In this document: one piece after another, positions 53,985 to 63,538 of the stretch
Layout of the letters: each line of letters begins with the position of its first letter
Position numbering within the stretch: position 1 is the stretch's first letter
Assembly (NCBI GenBank): GCA_944383465.1
Contig: CALWPQ010000020.1
Coordinates: 1 to 64,000, forward strand
Origin: an uncultured Clostridia bacterium
GTDB taxonomy: Bacteria > Bacillota > Clostridia > Peptostreptococcales > Anaerovoracaceae
Direction: 5' to 3'
DNA length: 64,000 nucleotides
The notes under the pieces: generated by a model
The model's input: only the letters and a program-made list of their open reading frames with translations
Database searches by the model: none
Told to the model about the DNA's origin: nothing
Translations under genes and position numbers: made by a program

Positions 53985-54437
53985 ATGAGAGCAGTGGTTC
54001 AGAGGGTTACGGATGCCGATGTAACGGTGGATGGAAGAGTTACAGGCAGCATTGAAAAGGGGTTGCTTGTGCTCCTTGGAGTTGAAGACGGTGATGAGCA
54101 AAAGGATATAGAATATATCAGCAAAAAGCTTGCGAATCTGCGTGTTTTCGACGATGAAGACGGCGTTATGAACAGGTCGGTCAAAGATATAAATGGGAAG
54201 ATACTTTGCATATCGCAGTTTACGCTTCTCGGCGATGCGAGAAAGGGAAATCGCCCGAGCTATTTTACTGCAGCGCGCCCTGAGCTGGCGAACGAACTCT
54301 ATAGAAAAGTGATAAACAGCCTCGAAAACGAATTCGGCATAGATGTGGAAGAGGGAGTTTTTCAGGCGGATATGCTTGTGAGGATAAACAACGACGGTCC
54401 TGTAACGATACTTCTCGACAGCAGGAGGCTATTTTAG
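53985..54437 (+). CDS. dtd: D-aminoacyl-tRNA deacylase
   Basis: Removes D-amino acids wrongly attached to tRNA. The 150-aa protein begins MRAVVQRVTDADVTVDG and has both active-site signatures: ISQFTLLGDARKGNRPS with the SQxT motif near residue 78, and NNDGPVTILLDS (NxGPVT) near 135. I chose ATG 53985, behind GAGGAAGAT; an upstream in-frame start would extend into relA. relA-dtd adjacency is typical for Firmicutes. Confidence 0.95.
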   Translation: MRAVVQRVTDADVTVDGRVTGSIEKGLLVLLGVEDGDEQKDIEYISKKLANLRVFDDEDGVMNRSVKDINGKILCISQFTLLGDARKGNRPSYFTAARPELANELYRKVINSLENEFGIDVEEGVFQADMLVRINNDGPVTILLDSRRLF

Positions 54438-54449
54438 GAGGTAAATATA

Positions 54450-55070
54450 ATGAAGATGACTTGTATACCGAGCGGTACTATGGGGGTTAATACCTATGTA
54501 GTGGGAGATGAGAGCACGGGAAAGGCTTTTATAGTCGATCCGGGCGGATTTAATAAAGAAACTGTAAATTGGCTTAATGACAACGGGTTTAAACTCGAAT
54601 ATATAATACTCACGCACGGACACGGCGACCATATAGGAGGAGTGAAGAAATATATGGAGATGTTCCCCGGCGTAAAGCTCGTGGCCGGAGAGCACGAAAA
54701 GGAACTGCTTGCAAGTCCGATGATGAATGCTTCACGTGAGATCTGCGGCGAGAGCATTATGCTCACAGCAGATATTTGGGTACACGAAGGTGATACTCTT
54801 AAAGTCGGAGATATCGAGCTCAGGTTTATGCATACGCCGGGACATACGCCGGGAGGTATCTGTATTTTTACGGGAGATGTGCTCTTTAGCGGCGATACGC
54901 TCTTTTGCCGTTCAATCGGAAGAACAGATTTTCCGGGCGGTTCGTACGAGCAGATAAAGAAAGCGATACACAATAAACTTTTCGTATTGCCGGATGATAC
55001 GAAAGTATATCCGGGGCATATGGGACCGACTACAATAGGAGAAGAAAAGAGGAGCAATCCGTTTGTATAA
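54450..55070 (+). CDS. Metallo-beta-lactamase fold hydrolase (glyoxalase II-like)
   Basis: A 206-aa MBL-fold protein of the hydroxyacylglutathione hydrolase-like group (Bacillus YqgX type). The zinc motif HxHxDH reads LTHGHGDHIGG near residue 52, the next ligands are HTPGHTPGG near 130 and FSGDTLFCRSIGRTDFPGG near 150, and the last is in YPGHMGPTT. The substrate is unknown; thioester hydrolysis is plausible. AGGAGG precedes the ATG by 7 bases and it lies 12 bases after dtd. Its 3' end overlaps hemZ by 8 bases. Confidence 0.9.
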   Translation: MKMTCIPSGTMGVNTYVVGDESTGKAFIVDPGGFNKETVNWLNDNGFKLEYIILTHGHGDHIGGVKKYMEMFPGVKLVAGEHEKELLASPMMNASREICGESIMLTADIWVHEGDTLKVGDIELRFMHTPGHTPGGICIFTGDVLFSGDTLFCRSIGRTDFPGGSYEQIKKAIHNKLFVLPDDTKVYPGHMGPTTIGEEKRSNPFV

Positions 55071-56508
55071 AATTATTTTAAGAGAAGATGTTAATAAATA
55101 CGGCTGTGAGGAACTGATAAAAATATTTCTGCGTCCGGATCTCTATGATTTATTTTATGCGCAGGCTGAGGTGCCGGATGATTTTTGCGGAGACGGCGCT
55201 TTTGGAATGGCGGCAGGATTTGATGAATGCGGCCATAGCAAATATGATGTTATCATAAATTTATCCGGAGACAGCAGTACGGAAAAGAACAGCGTTAAAA
55301 GAAAGCTTTATGCCGCGTTATCGGAACTTACGGGAAACAAGCATGAGTGGGGAATATTAACGGGTGTAAGACCTGTGAAACTTGCGGGAAATATACTTAA
55401 AGAGGCGGGAAGCTATGAAGATGCGCTTGCCGAGCTCACTTGCTGCTACTTTGTTTCAAAGGAAAAGGCGGAAACTCTACTCGATATCTATATGTATCAG
55501 CAGGAAAAGCTGGGAAAGCCTCCCGCAAAGAGCGTAGGCATATATATAGGCATACCTTTCTGTCCGACAAGATGCCTTTACTGTGCGTTTGCTTCAAACG
55601 AGGCCAAGCCCGGCGAGATAGAAAGATATCTTACGGCGCTGCACAAGGAGATAGACGGTGTTGCGAAAATGATGCGCGAAAAGGGCATATATCCAGAGTC
55701 TGTATATATAGGAGGAGGTACACCGACTACGCTCACAGCGGAGCAGCTCGATTTCCTGATGTCGCATGTGAACGAAGCCTTTGATATCTCAAGGCTCAAG
55801 GAATTCACAGTGGAAGCGGGAAGACCCGATACGATAGATAAGGAAAAGTTGCGTGTCATAAAGAAAAACGGCGCTCGCCGCATAAGCATAAATCCGCAGT
55901 CGATGAAGGATAAGACGCTTGAAATTATAGGACGCTCACACAAAGCGGACGACATAAGGCGCGCTTTTAACGAGGCTAAAGAAGTCGGAACGGAATGTAT
56001 CAACGCTGATGTGATAGCTGGTCTTCAGGGTGAGGACGAACAGGATTTTGTGCGCACGCTGAGTGAAATAATAGAAATGGGCGCGGAGAATATAACCGTG
56101 CATACGCTATCTGTAAAACGGGCTTCAAAACTCGTGGAGCTCGATAAAGACTTTCACTATAAGCAGGCAGAAACAGTAAGAAAGCAGCTTGCGGCAGGAA
56201 GGAAGCTTCTCGCAGAACACGGCTACAGACCTTACTATCTTTACAGGCAGAAAAATATGGCGGGCGGACTTGAAAATACAGGCTACTGCAAGGACGATAC
56301 ACCGAGCATTTACAATGTAAGAATAATGGAAGATTCGCAGACGATAGTTGCACTCGGAGCAGGCGGCATTTCCAAGGCTTATTATCCGGAAGAAAACAGG
56401 CTGGAGCGAGTCGCCAATGTCACCAATTACGAGATTTACATAGAGCGTCTCGAGGAGATGCTTAAAAGAAAAGAGGAAAATTTATTCCGGGAGGGAAGCA
56501 CATGTTAA
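55063..56508 (+). CDS. hemZ: Coproporphyrinogen dehydrogenase HemZ-type radical SAM protein
   Basis: An oxygen-independent radical SAM enzyme of the HemN/HemZ family, 481 aa. The cluster motif is FCPTRCLYCAF (CxxxCxxC) near residue 168, followed by YIGGGTPTTLTAEQL near 210 and INPQSMKDKTLEIIGRSH near 280. As in Bacillus HemZ there is an N-terminal extension of about 160 residues before the radical SAM core. Whether it truly makes haem in this organism is unsure, since HemN relatives have other roles. The start is TTG 55063 with GAGGAG upstream. It overlaps hisS by 7 bases. Confidence 0.9.
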   Translation: MYKIILREDVNKYGCEELIKIFLRPDLYDLFYAQAEVPDDFCGDGAFGMAAGFDECGHSKYDVIINLSGDSSTEKNSVKRKLYAALSELTGNKHEWGILTGVRPVKLAGNILKEAGSYEDALAELTCCYFVSKEKAETLLDIYMYQQEKLGKPPAKSVGIYIGIPFCPTRCLYCAFASNEAKPGEIERYLTALHKEIDGVAKMMREKGIYPESVYIGGGTPTTLTAEQLDFLMSHVNEAFDISRLKEFTVEAGRPDTIDKEKLRVIKKNGARRISINPQSMKDKTLEIIGRSHKADDIRRAFNEAKEVGTECINADVIAGLQGEDEQDFVRTLSEIIEMGAENITVHTLSVKRASKLVELDKDFHYKQAETVRKQLAAGRKLLAEHGYRPYYLYRQKNMAGGLENTGYCKDDTPSIYNVRIMEDSQTIVALGAGGISKAYYPEENRLERVANVTNYEIYIERLEEMLKRKEENLFREGSTC

Positions 56509-57767
56509 CGAACGCACCTAAGGGAACGAAGGACATAATGCCAAAGGATGTTTATAAATGGCAGTATGTAGAAAAGAAATTTAGGGAGATATGTAATAAT
56601 TACGGCTTTAAGGAAGTGAGAACGCCGGTATTTGAACATACGGAGCTTTTTACGCGCGGTGTCGGCGACACAACTGATATCGTGGAAAAGCAGATGTATA
56701 CATTTAAAGATTACGCGCAAAGAAGCATAACGCTCAAGCCTGAGGGCACTTCGCCTGTCGTAAGGGCGTTTGTAGAACACAAGACCTATGCCGAAGTGCA
56801 GCCGACAAAGATGTTCTACATAATTCCTTGTTTCAGATACGAAAAGCCGCAGTCGGGAAGACTGAGGGAATTTCACCAATTAGGCATTGAGACTTTTGGA
56901 ACAGGAAATATGCTGGCAGATGCCGAAATCATAGGACTGGCATCAGATTTTCTTAGCGAGCTTGGAATTAAGGATGTTGAGCTTCACATAAATTCTATAG
57001 GATGTCCTGAGTGCAGGAAGAAGCACAGAGAAGCGCTCAGAGAATTTTTGCTTCCTAAGTACGATCAGCTCTGCGATGCATGCAAAGGACGCTTCGACAA
57101 AAATCCTATGAGAATACTCGACTGCAAGTCGCCTGTCTGTCAGAAGCTCGTACAGGGAGCGCCGATGATGCTCGATTATCTGTGCGATGACTGCCGCAAT
57201 GCTTTTGAAGAGCTGCAGGCAAATCTCACAGCTATGGGCGTTGATTTTGTCGTTGATCCAGGAATCGTAAGAGGTCTTGATTATTACACGAAGACGGCAT
57301 TTGAATTCGTTTCCAATAATATAGGCGCGCAGGGTACAGTGTGCGGCGGCGGACGCTACGATAATCTCATAGAGGAAATAGGCGGACCTGCAATACCGGG
57401 AGTCGGTTTCGGCCTTGGAATTGAAAGGCTTTTGCTGGTTATGGAGGCAAACGGAGTGGAGATACCTGAGCCCGACGGAGCAAGTGCATTTATCGCCTTT
57501 ATGGGCGAACGCGGCAGGAATTACGCGCTTAAGCTGACACGAGAGCTGCGCGATATGGGAATAAAAACGGAAATGGATGTGCTGGCGAGAAATTTGAAAG
57601 GTCAGCTCAAGTATGCCGACCGTATCGGCGCCAAATATGCGGTTGTTATCGGAGATAACGAGCTTGACGAAGGAGTTGTCATTCTTAAGGATATGGCAAA
57701 CTCGACTCAGGAATCTGTAAAAATTGAAAATATAAAGAATGTACTTATTGAGAAGAAGGGCAGGTAA
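56502..57767 (+). CDS. hisS: Histidyl-tRNA synthetase
   Basis: Charges tRNA-His. The 421-aa class II synthetase shows motif 1 (GFKEVRTPVFEHTELF), motif 2 (FYIIPCFRYEKPQSGRLREFHQ) and the histidine-specific signatures GLDYYTKTAFEF and GGGRYDNL near 275-295, with motif 3 GVGFGLGIERLL. The anticodon-binding domain ends the protein. A GGGAGG site precedes ATG 56502, which overlaps hemZ. The hisS-aspS pair normally has a T-box leader in Bacillus; none fits here because the gene is embedded in the upstream one. Confidence 0.97.
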   Translation: MLTNAPKGTKDIMPKDVYKWQYVEKKFREICNNYGFKEVRTPVFEHTELFTRGVGDTTDIVEKQMYTFKDYAQRSITLKPEGTSPVVRAFVEHKTYAEVQPTKMFYIIPCFRYEKPQSGRLREFHQLGIETFGTGNMLADAEIIGLASDFLSELGIKDVELHINSIGCPECRKKHREALREFLLPKYDQLCDACKGRFDKNPMRILDCKSPVCQKLVQGAPMMLDYLCDDCRNAFEELQANLTAMGVDFVVDPGIVRGLDYYTKTAFEFVSNNIGAQGTVCGGGRYDNLIEEIGGPAIPGVGFGLGIERLLLVMEANGVEIPEPDGASAFIAFMGERGRNYALKLTRELRDMGIKTEMDVLARNLKGQLKYADRIGAKYAVVIGDNELDEGVVILKDMANSTQESVKIENIKNVLIEKKGR

Positions 57768-57772
57768 CGTTG

Positions 57773-59530
57773 ATGGTATTTAAGAGAACTCATATGTGCG
57801 GAGAGCTGCGTTTAGCGGATGCAGAAAAAGAAGTTGTGCTGAATGGCTGGATAGCGAAGAAAAGAAATCTCGGCGGACTCATTTTCTGCGATCTGAGAGA
57901 CAAGAAGGGCATCGTGCAGATAGTGTTTGACGACAATATTTCGGATGAGCTCCGTGAAAAGGCAGATAGCCTGAGAAGCGAGTATGTTGTCGGCGTTAAA
58001 GGTGCTGTAAAGGAAAGACAGTCGAAAAACAAAGATATTCCTACAGGAGAAATCGAAGTATTCGTTTCCGACCTTATAATTTATTCGGAGGCAGACACAC
58101 CGCCTATTTACATCAAGGACGATGATAATGTCGACGATAATTTAAGACTTAAGTACAGATATCTCGACTTGCGTAAGCAGAAGATGCAGAATAACTTGAC
58201 ATTCAGACACAGAATTGCCAAGGTTGCCCGCGACTACTATGATGAAAACGGATTTACGGAAGTAGAGACGCCTATGCTCATAAAGTCGACGCCTGAAGGT
58301 GCGCGTGATTACATTGTGCCTTCGAGAGTGCATCCAGGGTCATTTTATGCGCTTCCGCAGTCGCCGCAGATGTTTAAGCAGCTTTTGATGGTAGGCGGTA
58401 CGGACAGATATATGCAGATAACAAAGTGTTTCCGGGACGAGGATCTGCGAGCCGACAGGCAGCCTGAGTTTACGCAGATAGACCTTGAAATGTCGTTTGT
58501 CGATGTTGACGATGTAATAGAGATGCAGGAGGGGTTTCTCAAGAGAATTTTTAAGGAAGTAATGAATATCGATATAGAGCTTCCGCTGCCGAGATTAACT
58601 TACGAGGAGGCTATGGAGCGTTATGGGTCCGATAAGCCTGATACGAGATTTGGCTTTGAGCTTGTGAAGCTGAACGATATAGTGAAGTCCTGCGATTTTG
58701 GTGTTTTTACAAATGCGCTCGCAGCGGGCGGCGATGTGCGCGGTATCTGCATAGACGGAGGAAGCGCGCAGTTTTCGAGAAAAGATATAGATAAAATGCA
58801 GGAGAGCCTCAAGAGCTACGGAGCAAAGGGACTTGTATGGATAAGACATAACGGAAGCGAGATAACTTCGTCTGTGAACAAGTTTTTTTCGCAGGAGCAG
58901 CTTGCGGAAATTCTCGGCGTTATGGGCGCAAAGGAGGGCGATCTTTGCCTTATAGTTGCAGACAAGGCAAAGGTGGTATTTGATGCGCTCGGCTTCCTCA
59001 GAAGAGATATAGCAAGAAAGATGGGACTTCTTGACGACAGTAAGTATAACCTGCTTTGGGTTGTTGATTTTCCTCTTTATGAATACGACGAAGAAGAGGG
59101 CACGTACAGCGCTATGCACCATCCATTCACATCTCCGCGACCTGAGGATATAGAAAGACTTGAGAGCGATCCTGGAAGCGTAAAGGCGCAGGCGTACGAT
59201 ATAGTGCTCAATGGATTTGAGCTCGGAGGCGGCTCAATAAGAATTCATGACAGAAATCTTCAGGAGAGAATGTTCAAGATACTTGGACTTTCGCAGAAAG
59301 AAATTGACGAGAAGTTTGGCTTCCTCATCGAAGCATTTAAGTATGGAACGCCTCCGCACGGTGGACTCGCATTCGGTCTTGATAGACTTGTGATGCTGCT
59401 TGCAGGCGAGCAGTCCATAAGGGAAGTGATAGCGTTCCCGAAAAACCAGTCGGCTCAGTGTATGGTATCGGAAGCTCCGGCTCCGGTTACAGACGATCAG
59501 CTCGACGAACTCGGTATAAAGGTAAAATAA
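57773..59530 (+). CDS. aspS: Aspartyl-tRNA synthetase
   Basis: Charges tRNA-Asp. The 585-aa bacterial-type class II enzyme has an OB-fold anticodon domain (LNGWIAKKRNLGGLIFCDLRD), motif 1 and 2 (ETPMLIKSTPEGARDY; CFRDEDLRADRQPEFTQIDLE), the bacterial GAD insertion near 300-400, and motif 3 GLAFGLDRLVMLL near 540. ATG 57773 is used, with CAGG 8 bases upstream; a TTG directly before it is possible. It starts 5 bases after hisS. Discriminating versus non-discriminating type was not judged. Confidence 0.96.
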   Translation: MVFKRTHMCGELRLADAEKEVVLNGWIAKKRNLGGLIFCDLRDKKGIVQIVFDDNISDELREKADSLRSEYVVGVKGAVKERQSKNKDIPTGEIEVFVSDLIIYSEADTPPIYIKDDDNVDDNLRLKYRYLDLRKQKMQNNLTFRHRIAKVARDYYDENGFTEVETPMLIKSTPEGARDYIVPSRVHPGSFYALPQSPQMFKQLLMVGGTDRYMQITKCFRDEDLRADRQPEFTQIDLEMSFVDVDDVIEMQEGFLKRIFKEVMNIDIELPLPRLTYEEAMERYGSDKPDTRFGFELVKLNDIVKSCDFGVFTNALAAGGDVRGICIDGGSAQFSRKDIDKMQESLKSYGAKGLVWIRHNGSEITSSVNKFFSQEQLAEILGVMGAKEGDLCLIVADKAKVVFDALGFLRRDIARKMGLLDDSKYNLLWVVDFPLYEYDEEEGTYSAMHHPFTSPRPEDIERLESDPGSVKAQAYDIVLNGFELGGGSIRIHDRNLQERMFKILGLSQKEIDEKFGFLIEAFKYGTPPHGGLAFGLDRLVMLLAGEQSIREVIAFPKNQSAQCMVSEAPAPVTDDQLDELGIKVK

Positions 59531-59531
59531 A

Positions 59532-60161
59532 ATGAAAATCGGAATTTTCGGCGGTTCATTCGACCCCGTTCACAGGGGACATATCGAGCTCGCAGAGCGC
59601 GCGCTTTTGTGCGGTGCGGCGGACAGTGTGGTGTTTGTGCCCGCTGCAATTCAGCCGTTTAAGCAGGATAAGCATCCGGCAGACGGAAACGATCGCATAA
59701 ATATGATAAAGCTGGCGGCGCAGGGAATAAAAGGTATCGAGGTTTCGGATTATGAGCTTGCAAGACCGAAAGCTGTGTCGTACACGATAAATACGCTTAA
59801 TGCAATGCGCAACGCTTATGGTGCGGAAAACGATGTGCGTTTTATAGTCGGTGCAGATTCATTTCTTAAAATACACACCTGGACCAAGGCTGATGAGCTT
59901 CTCGAAAATTATACGATTATAGTTGGAGTGCGCCCCGGATATCTTGAAAGCGAAGTAGCGAAGCAGGAAAAAATACTGAGGGAAAGATATGGCGCTTCGG
60001 TAATAATGCTTGAAAATCGACCTATTGATATTTCATCGACAGAGATAAGAAAGGCGGCAGCTTGCGGATTTTCCGAGGAGAAAGGTGCTCATCAGGCCGT
60101 AGTTTATGCAATTCCAGAGAAAGTAAGGGAATATATAATTGAAAACGGACTCTATAATTGA
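59532..60161 (+). CDS. nadD: Nicotinate-nucleotide adenylyltransferase
   Basis: Converts nicotinate mononucleotide plus ATP to deamido-NAD, a step of NAD synthesis. The 209-aa nucleotidyltransferase has GIFGGSFDPVHRGHIELAE at residues 4-22 (the HxGH motif) and the closing signature IDISSTEIRKAA near 162. FIVGADSFLKIHTW near 107 is typical of NadD. It starts one base after the aspS stop and overlaps yqeK by 23 bases. Confidence 0.95.
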   Translation: MKIGIFGGSFDPVHRGHIELAERALLCGAADSVVFVPAAIQPFKQDKHPADGNDRINMIKLAAQGIKGIEVSDYELARPKAVSYTINTLNAMRNAYGAENDVRFIVGADSFLKIHTWTKADELLENYTIIVGVRPGYLESEVAKQEKILRERYGASVIMLENRPIDISSTEIRKAAACGFSEEKGAHQAVVYAIPEKVREYIIENGLYN

Positions 60162-60708
60162 ATATATAGAAAAAAATCTCTCCGAAAAGCGGCTCAGACA
60201 CACATATGGCGTGCGCGACACGGCCGTAATGCTTGCGGAGATTTATGGAGAGGATAAGGAAAAAGCGGAAACTGCTGCGCTTTTTCATGATATGCTGAAG
60301 GGCAGAGACAGTGAGACGCTCAATGCTTATGTGAGAGAATTCGGACTTGAAGATAAGTACATCGACAATCCGAATCTTGCCCACGGTAAAATTGCGGCCA
60401 TATTGATGGAGCGCGATTATGGAATAACGGACCGCGATATAATAAATGCAGTATCATATCATACGACGGGACGCGCGGGAATGTCGCTGCTCGAAAAGAT
60501 TATATATATAGCGGATGCGTCTGAACCTGGGCGCAATTACCCCGGAGTTGAAAGACTGAGGAGTGAAATGAAAACGGATATAGATAGTGCCGTGCTCGCT
60601 GCGCTCGAAAGCACGATAAAACTTGTAAGTGACGAGGGAAAGTTCCTCGATGACGATACAGTAAAGGCAAGAGATTATTTATTAGAAAGGAAGACAAAGG
60701 ATGACTGA
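60139..60708 (+). CDS. yqeK: YqeK family HD-domain phosphohydrolase
   Basis: A 189-aa HD-domain protein, member of the YqeK family reported to split symmetric Ap4A into ADP. Metal ligands are RLRHTYGV near residue 17, ALFHDMLKG near 48 (the HD pair), NLAHGKIAA near 77 and SYHTTGRAG near 105, with IYIADASEPGR near 118. The start is a TTG inside the end of nadD; GGGAAT-like bases lie upstream. The order nadD-yqeK-rsfS is conserved in Firmicutes. Confidence 0.93.
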   Translation: MKTDSIIEYIEKNLSEKRLRHTYGVRDTAVMLAEIYGEDKEKAETAALFHDMLKGRDSETLNAYVREFGLEDKYIDNPNLAHGKIAAILMERDYGITDRDIINAVSYHTTGRAGMSLLEKIIYIADASEPGRNYPGVERLRSEMKTDIDSAVLAALESTIKLVSDEGKFLDDDTVKARDYLLERKTKDD

Positions 60709-61060
60709 TTCAAAGGAGACCGCTCTGCTTGCGGCAAAGACTCTCGATAACAAGAAAGCGCAGGATATAGTCATAATAGATATAGCGGAGAAAGCTTCGT
60801 TTGCCGATTATTTTGTGCTTGCATCGGGAAACTCTGAAAGACAGATAGGAACGCTTGCCGAAGATATAGACGATATCTTTGCTAAAGAAGGCGTACCTCT
60901 AAAGAATATAGAAGGAAAGAAGACATCTGGATGGATACTTCTTGATTACGGAGATGTCATAATAAATATACTTACGGCTGAAATGCGCGAGCGTTATAAT
61001 ATAGAAAGAGTGTGGGCTGACTGTGCCTTCACGCATTATGAGGAAGGAAGCAAGATATGA
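60701..61060 (+). CDS. rsfS: Ribosome silencing factor RsfS
   Basis: Binds ribosomal protein L14 and blocks subunit joining when nutrients are scarce. The 119-aa protein has the family core: [21 protein letters not shown] near 20, [15 protein letters not shown] near 45, [14 protein letters not shown] near 82 and [13 protein letters not shown] near 98. Ribosome site AAGGAAG. Its start overlaps yqeK by 8 bases and its stop overlaps the leuS start by 4 bases (ATGA). Confidence 0.95.
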   Translation: MTDSKETALLAAKTLDNKKAQDIVIIDIAEKASFADYFVLASGNSERQIGTLAEDIDDIFAKEGVPLKNIEGKKTSGWILLDYGDVIINILTAEMRERYNIERVWADCAFTHYEEGSKI

Positions 61061-63528
61061 ACGAGAGATATGATTTTAAGGAAATAGAGCTTAAGTGGCA
61101 GAAATATTGGGAAGACAACAAGTCATTCAAGGTTTATGAAGATAAGAGCAAGGATAAGTATTATGTACTCGAAATGTTTCCTTATCCGTCGGGCAAGCTT
61201 CATATGGGACATGTAAGAAACTATTCGATAGGCGATGTCGTAGCGAGATTCAAGCATATGAACGGGTTTAATGTGCTGCATCCGATGGGCTACGACAGCT
61301 TTGGGCTGCCTGCAGAAAACGCGGCCATAAAAAATGGTGTAGAGCCTGCGAAGTGGACATTTTCTAATATTGCAGAAATGACGGACCAGCTCAAGCGCCT
61401 CGGCCTTTCATACGACTGGGACAGAGAAGTTGAGACATGCACGCCTGAGTATTATAGATGGATGCAGTGGATTTTCATTCAGTTTTACAAGAAAGGGCTT
61501 GCCTTTAAGAAAGAAAATCCGGTAAACTGGTGCCCAAGCTGCAAAACAGTGCTGGCAAACGAGCAGGTAGTTGGCGGCTGCTGCGAACGCTGCGGAAGCG
61601 TTGTCGGCAAGAAGAATTTGTCTCAGTGGTACCTCAAGATAACTGATTATGCGGAAAGACTGCTCGATAATCTTGAAAAGCTCGAAGGCTGGCCGCAGAA
61701 GGTTAAGACGATGCAGAAAAACTGGATCGGAAAATCTGTCGGTGCTGAAGTAAACTTTGAAATCAAGGGCTTTGACAAGCCTCTCCAAATATTTACGACA
61801 AGACCTGATACGCTCTACGGTGTTACTTATATGGTAATGTCGCCGGAGCATCCGTTTATAGACGAGCTCGTTTCCGGTACTGAATATGAGCCTGCCGTAA
61901 GAGAATATCAGGACAAGGTTCAAAAGATGACCGATATAGAAAGAACGTCTACGGCAAATGAAAAAACAGGCGTATTTATCGGCAGATATGCGGTAAATCC
62001 GCTCAACGGAAAAGAAGTACCTATCTATATTTCAGATTATGTACTTATGGATTACGGTACGGGCGCTATTATGGCCGTACCTGCACACGATGAACGCGAC
62101 TTTGATTTCGCGAAAAAATTTGACCTCGAAATCATCCCGGTAGTACAGCCGGATGATCCTGAGATAGATATAAACAATCTCAAAAGCGCTTTTGTTGCCG
62201 AAGGAAAGATGATAAATTCCGCAATGTTTACAGGAATGGACAATAAGCAGGCAATCGAGAAGATTATCGATTATCTTGAGGAAAAAGGCATCGGCAAGAA
62301 GGCAATAAACTACAAGCTCAGAGACTGGCTTATTTCAAGACAGAGATACTGGGGAACGCCTATACCTATGATTTACTGCGAGCACTGCGGCTGGGTGCCT
62401 GAAAAGGAAGAAAACCTGCCTGTTTTGCTTCCGACAGATGTGGAATTTACAGGCAAGGGTGAATCGCCCATTGCTACAAGCAAGACATTTGTCGATACGG
62501 TATGCCCGGTATGCGGCAAGCCTGCAAAACGCGAAGTAGATACGATGGATACATTCCTCGACTCTTCATGGTATTTCCTGCGATACTGCGATGCGAGAAA
62601 CGATAAGGCGGCGTTCGACCCGGAAAAGGCAAGGTACTGGATGAATGTGGACCAGTATATAGGTGGAGTGGAACACGCTATACTCCACCTGATGTACGCG
62701 CGTTTCTTCCAGATGGTATTTTACGACCTCGGCCTTACTGATAAGGAAGAGCCGTTTGAAAACCTGCTCACTCAGGGTATGGTAATAAAAGACGGCAAGA
62801 AGATGAGCAAGTCCATCGGCAATGTGGTATCACCTGAGGAAATAATAGGAAGATACGGAGCAGATACGGCAAGGCTCTTCATACTCTTTGCGGCGCCGCC
62901 TGACAGGGAACTCGACTGGTCGGATGCGGGTGTTGAGGGCTCGTACAGATTTTTGAACAGAGTGTATAGACTCATATTTGAGCTTGCGGAGAAGTGTAAA
63001 GACGCTCCGAAGAATTACGAAATAAGCGGTAAGGACGACAAGTCGCTCGCATATGAAATGAATGCTTCAGTAAAGAAGGTTACGGAAGACGCGGGCGGAC
63101 GCTTTATGTTCAATACGGCTATTTCCTCGATAATGGAGCTTGTAAACGAAATGTACAGATATAAGGAGATAAGCAATGTAAATACGGGACTTCTTGCGGA
63201 TGCAGCAGAAAAGCTTGTGCTCATACTCTCTCCGTTTGCACCGCATATTTGTGAAGAAATGTGGCAACATCTCGGACATGAAAAGTCTATATACGACGAA
63301 GCTTGGCCGTCATATGACGAGTCTAAGATAGTAAAAGACGAAGTTGAAATAGTTGTACAGATTAATGGCAAGATTAAGGAAAAACTTAACGTACAGGCAA
63401 ACCTTGACAAAGCGACTTTTGAGAAAACTGTAATGGAGGACGACAGAGTAAAAGCTCTGCTTGACGGTGTAAGCGTGATAAAAGTCATAGCGGTGCCTGA
63501 TAAACTTCTCAATGTCGTCGTAAAATAG
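61057..63528 (+). CDS. leuS: Leucyl-tRNA synthetase
   Basis: Charges tRNA-Leu, including the two leucine tRNAs in this window. The 823-aa class I enzyme has the HIGH-type motif [15 protein letters not shown] near 43-57, a zinc-like cysteine module ([18 protein letters not shown]) near 160-186, and the CP1 editing domain with the conserved TxTS-type [18 protein letters not shown] near 335. A second cysteine pair set (CEHCG; CPVCGK) lies beyond it, and KMSKS appears as [11 protein letters not shown] near 580. The coupled start (ATGA) with rsfS leaves no room for a T-box. Confidence 0.97.
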   Translation: MNERYDFKEIELKWQKYWEDNKSFKVYEDKSKDKYYVLEMFPYPSGKLHMGHVRNYSIGDVVARFKHMNGFNVLHPMGYDSFGLPAENAAIKNGVEPAKWTFSNIAEMTDQLKRLGLSYDWDREVETCTPEYYRWMQWIFIQFYKKGLAFKKENPVNWCPSCKTVLANEQVVGGCCERCGSVVGKKNLSQWYLKITDYAERLLDNLEKLEGWPQKVKTMQKNWIGKSVGAEVNFEIKGFDKPLQIFTTRPDTLYGVTYMVMSPEHPFIDELVSGTEYEPAVREYQDKVQKMTDIERTSTANEKTGVFIGRYAVNPLNGKEVPIYISDYVLMDYGTGAIMAVPAHDERDFDFAKKFDLEIIPVVQPDDPEIDINNLKSAFVAEGKMINSAMFTGMDNKQAIEKIIDYLEEKGIGKKAINYKLRDWLISRQRYWGTPIPMIYCEHCGWVPEKEENLPVLLPTDVEFTGKGESPIATSKTFVDTVCPVCGKPAKREVDTMDTFLDSSWYFLRYCDARNDKAAFDPEKARYWMNVDQYIGGVEHAILHLMYARFFQMVFYDLGLTDKEEPFENLLTQGMVIKDGKKMSKSIGNVVSPEEIIGRYGADTARLFILFAAPPDRELDWSDAGVEGSYRFLNRVYRLIFELAEKCKDAPKNYEISGKDDKSLAYEMNASVKKVTEDAGGRFMFNTAISSIMELVNEMYRYKEISNVNTGLLADAAEKLVLILSPFAPHICEEMWQHLGHEKSIYDEAWPSYDESKIVKDEVEIVVQINGKIKEKLNVQANLDKATFEKTVMEDDRVKALLDGVSVIKVIAVPDKLLNVVVK

Positions 63529-63538
63529 AAAGGACGAA

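Noticed and set aside
56502..61060. T-box leaders before hisS, aspS or leuS
   Set aside because: Gaps are 5 bases or less, or the genes overlap, so no leader can fit.
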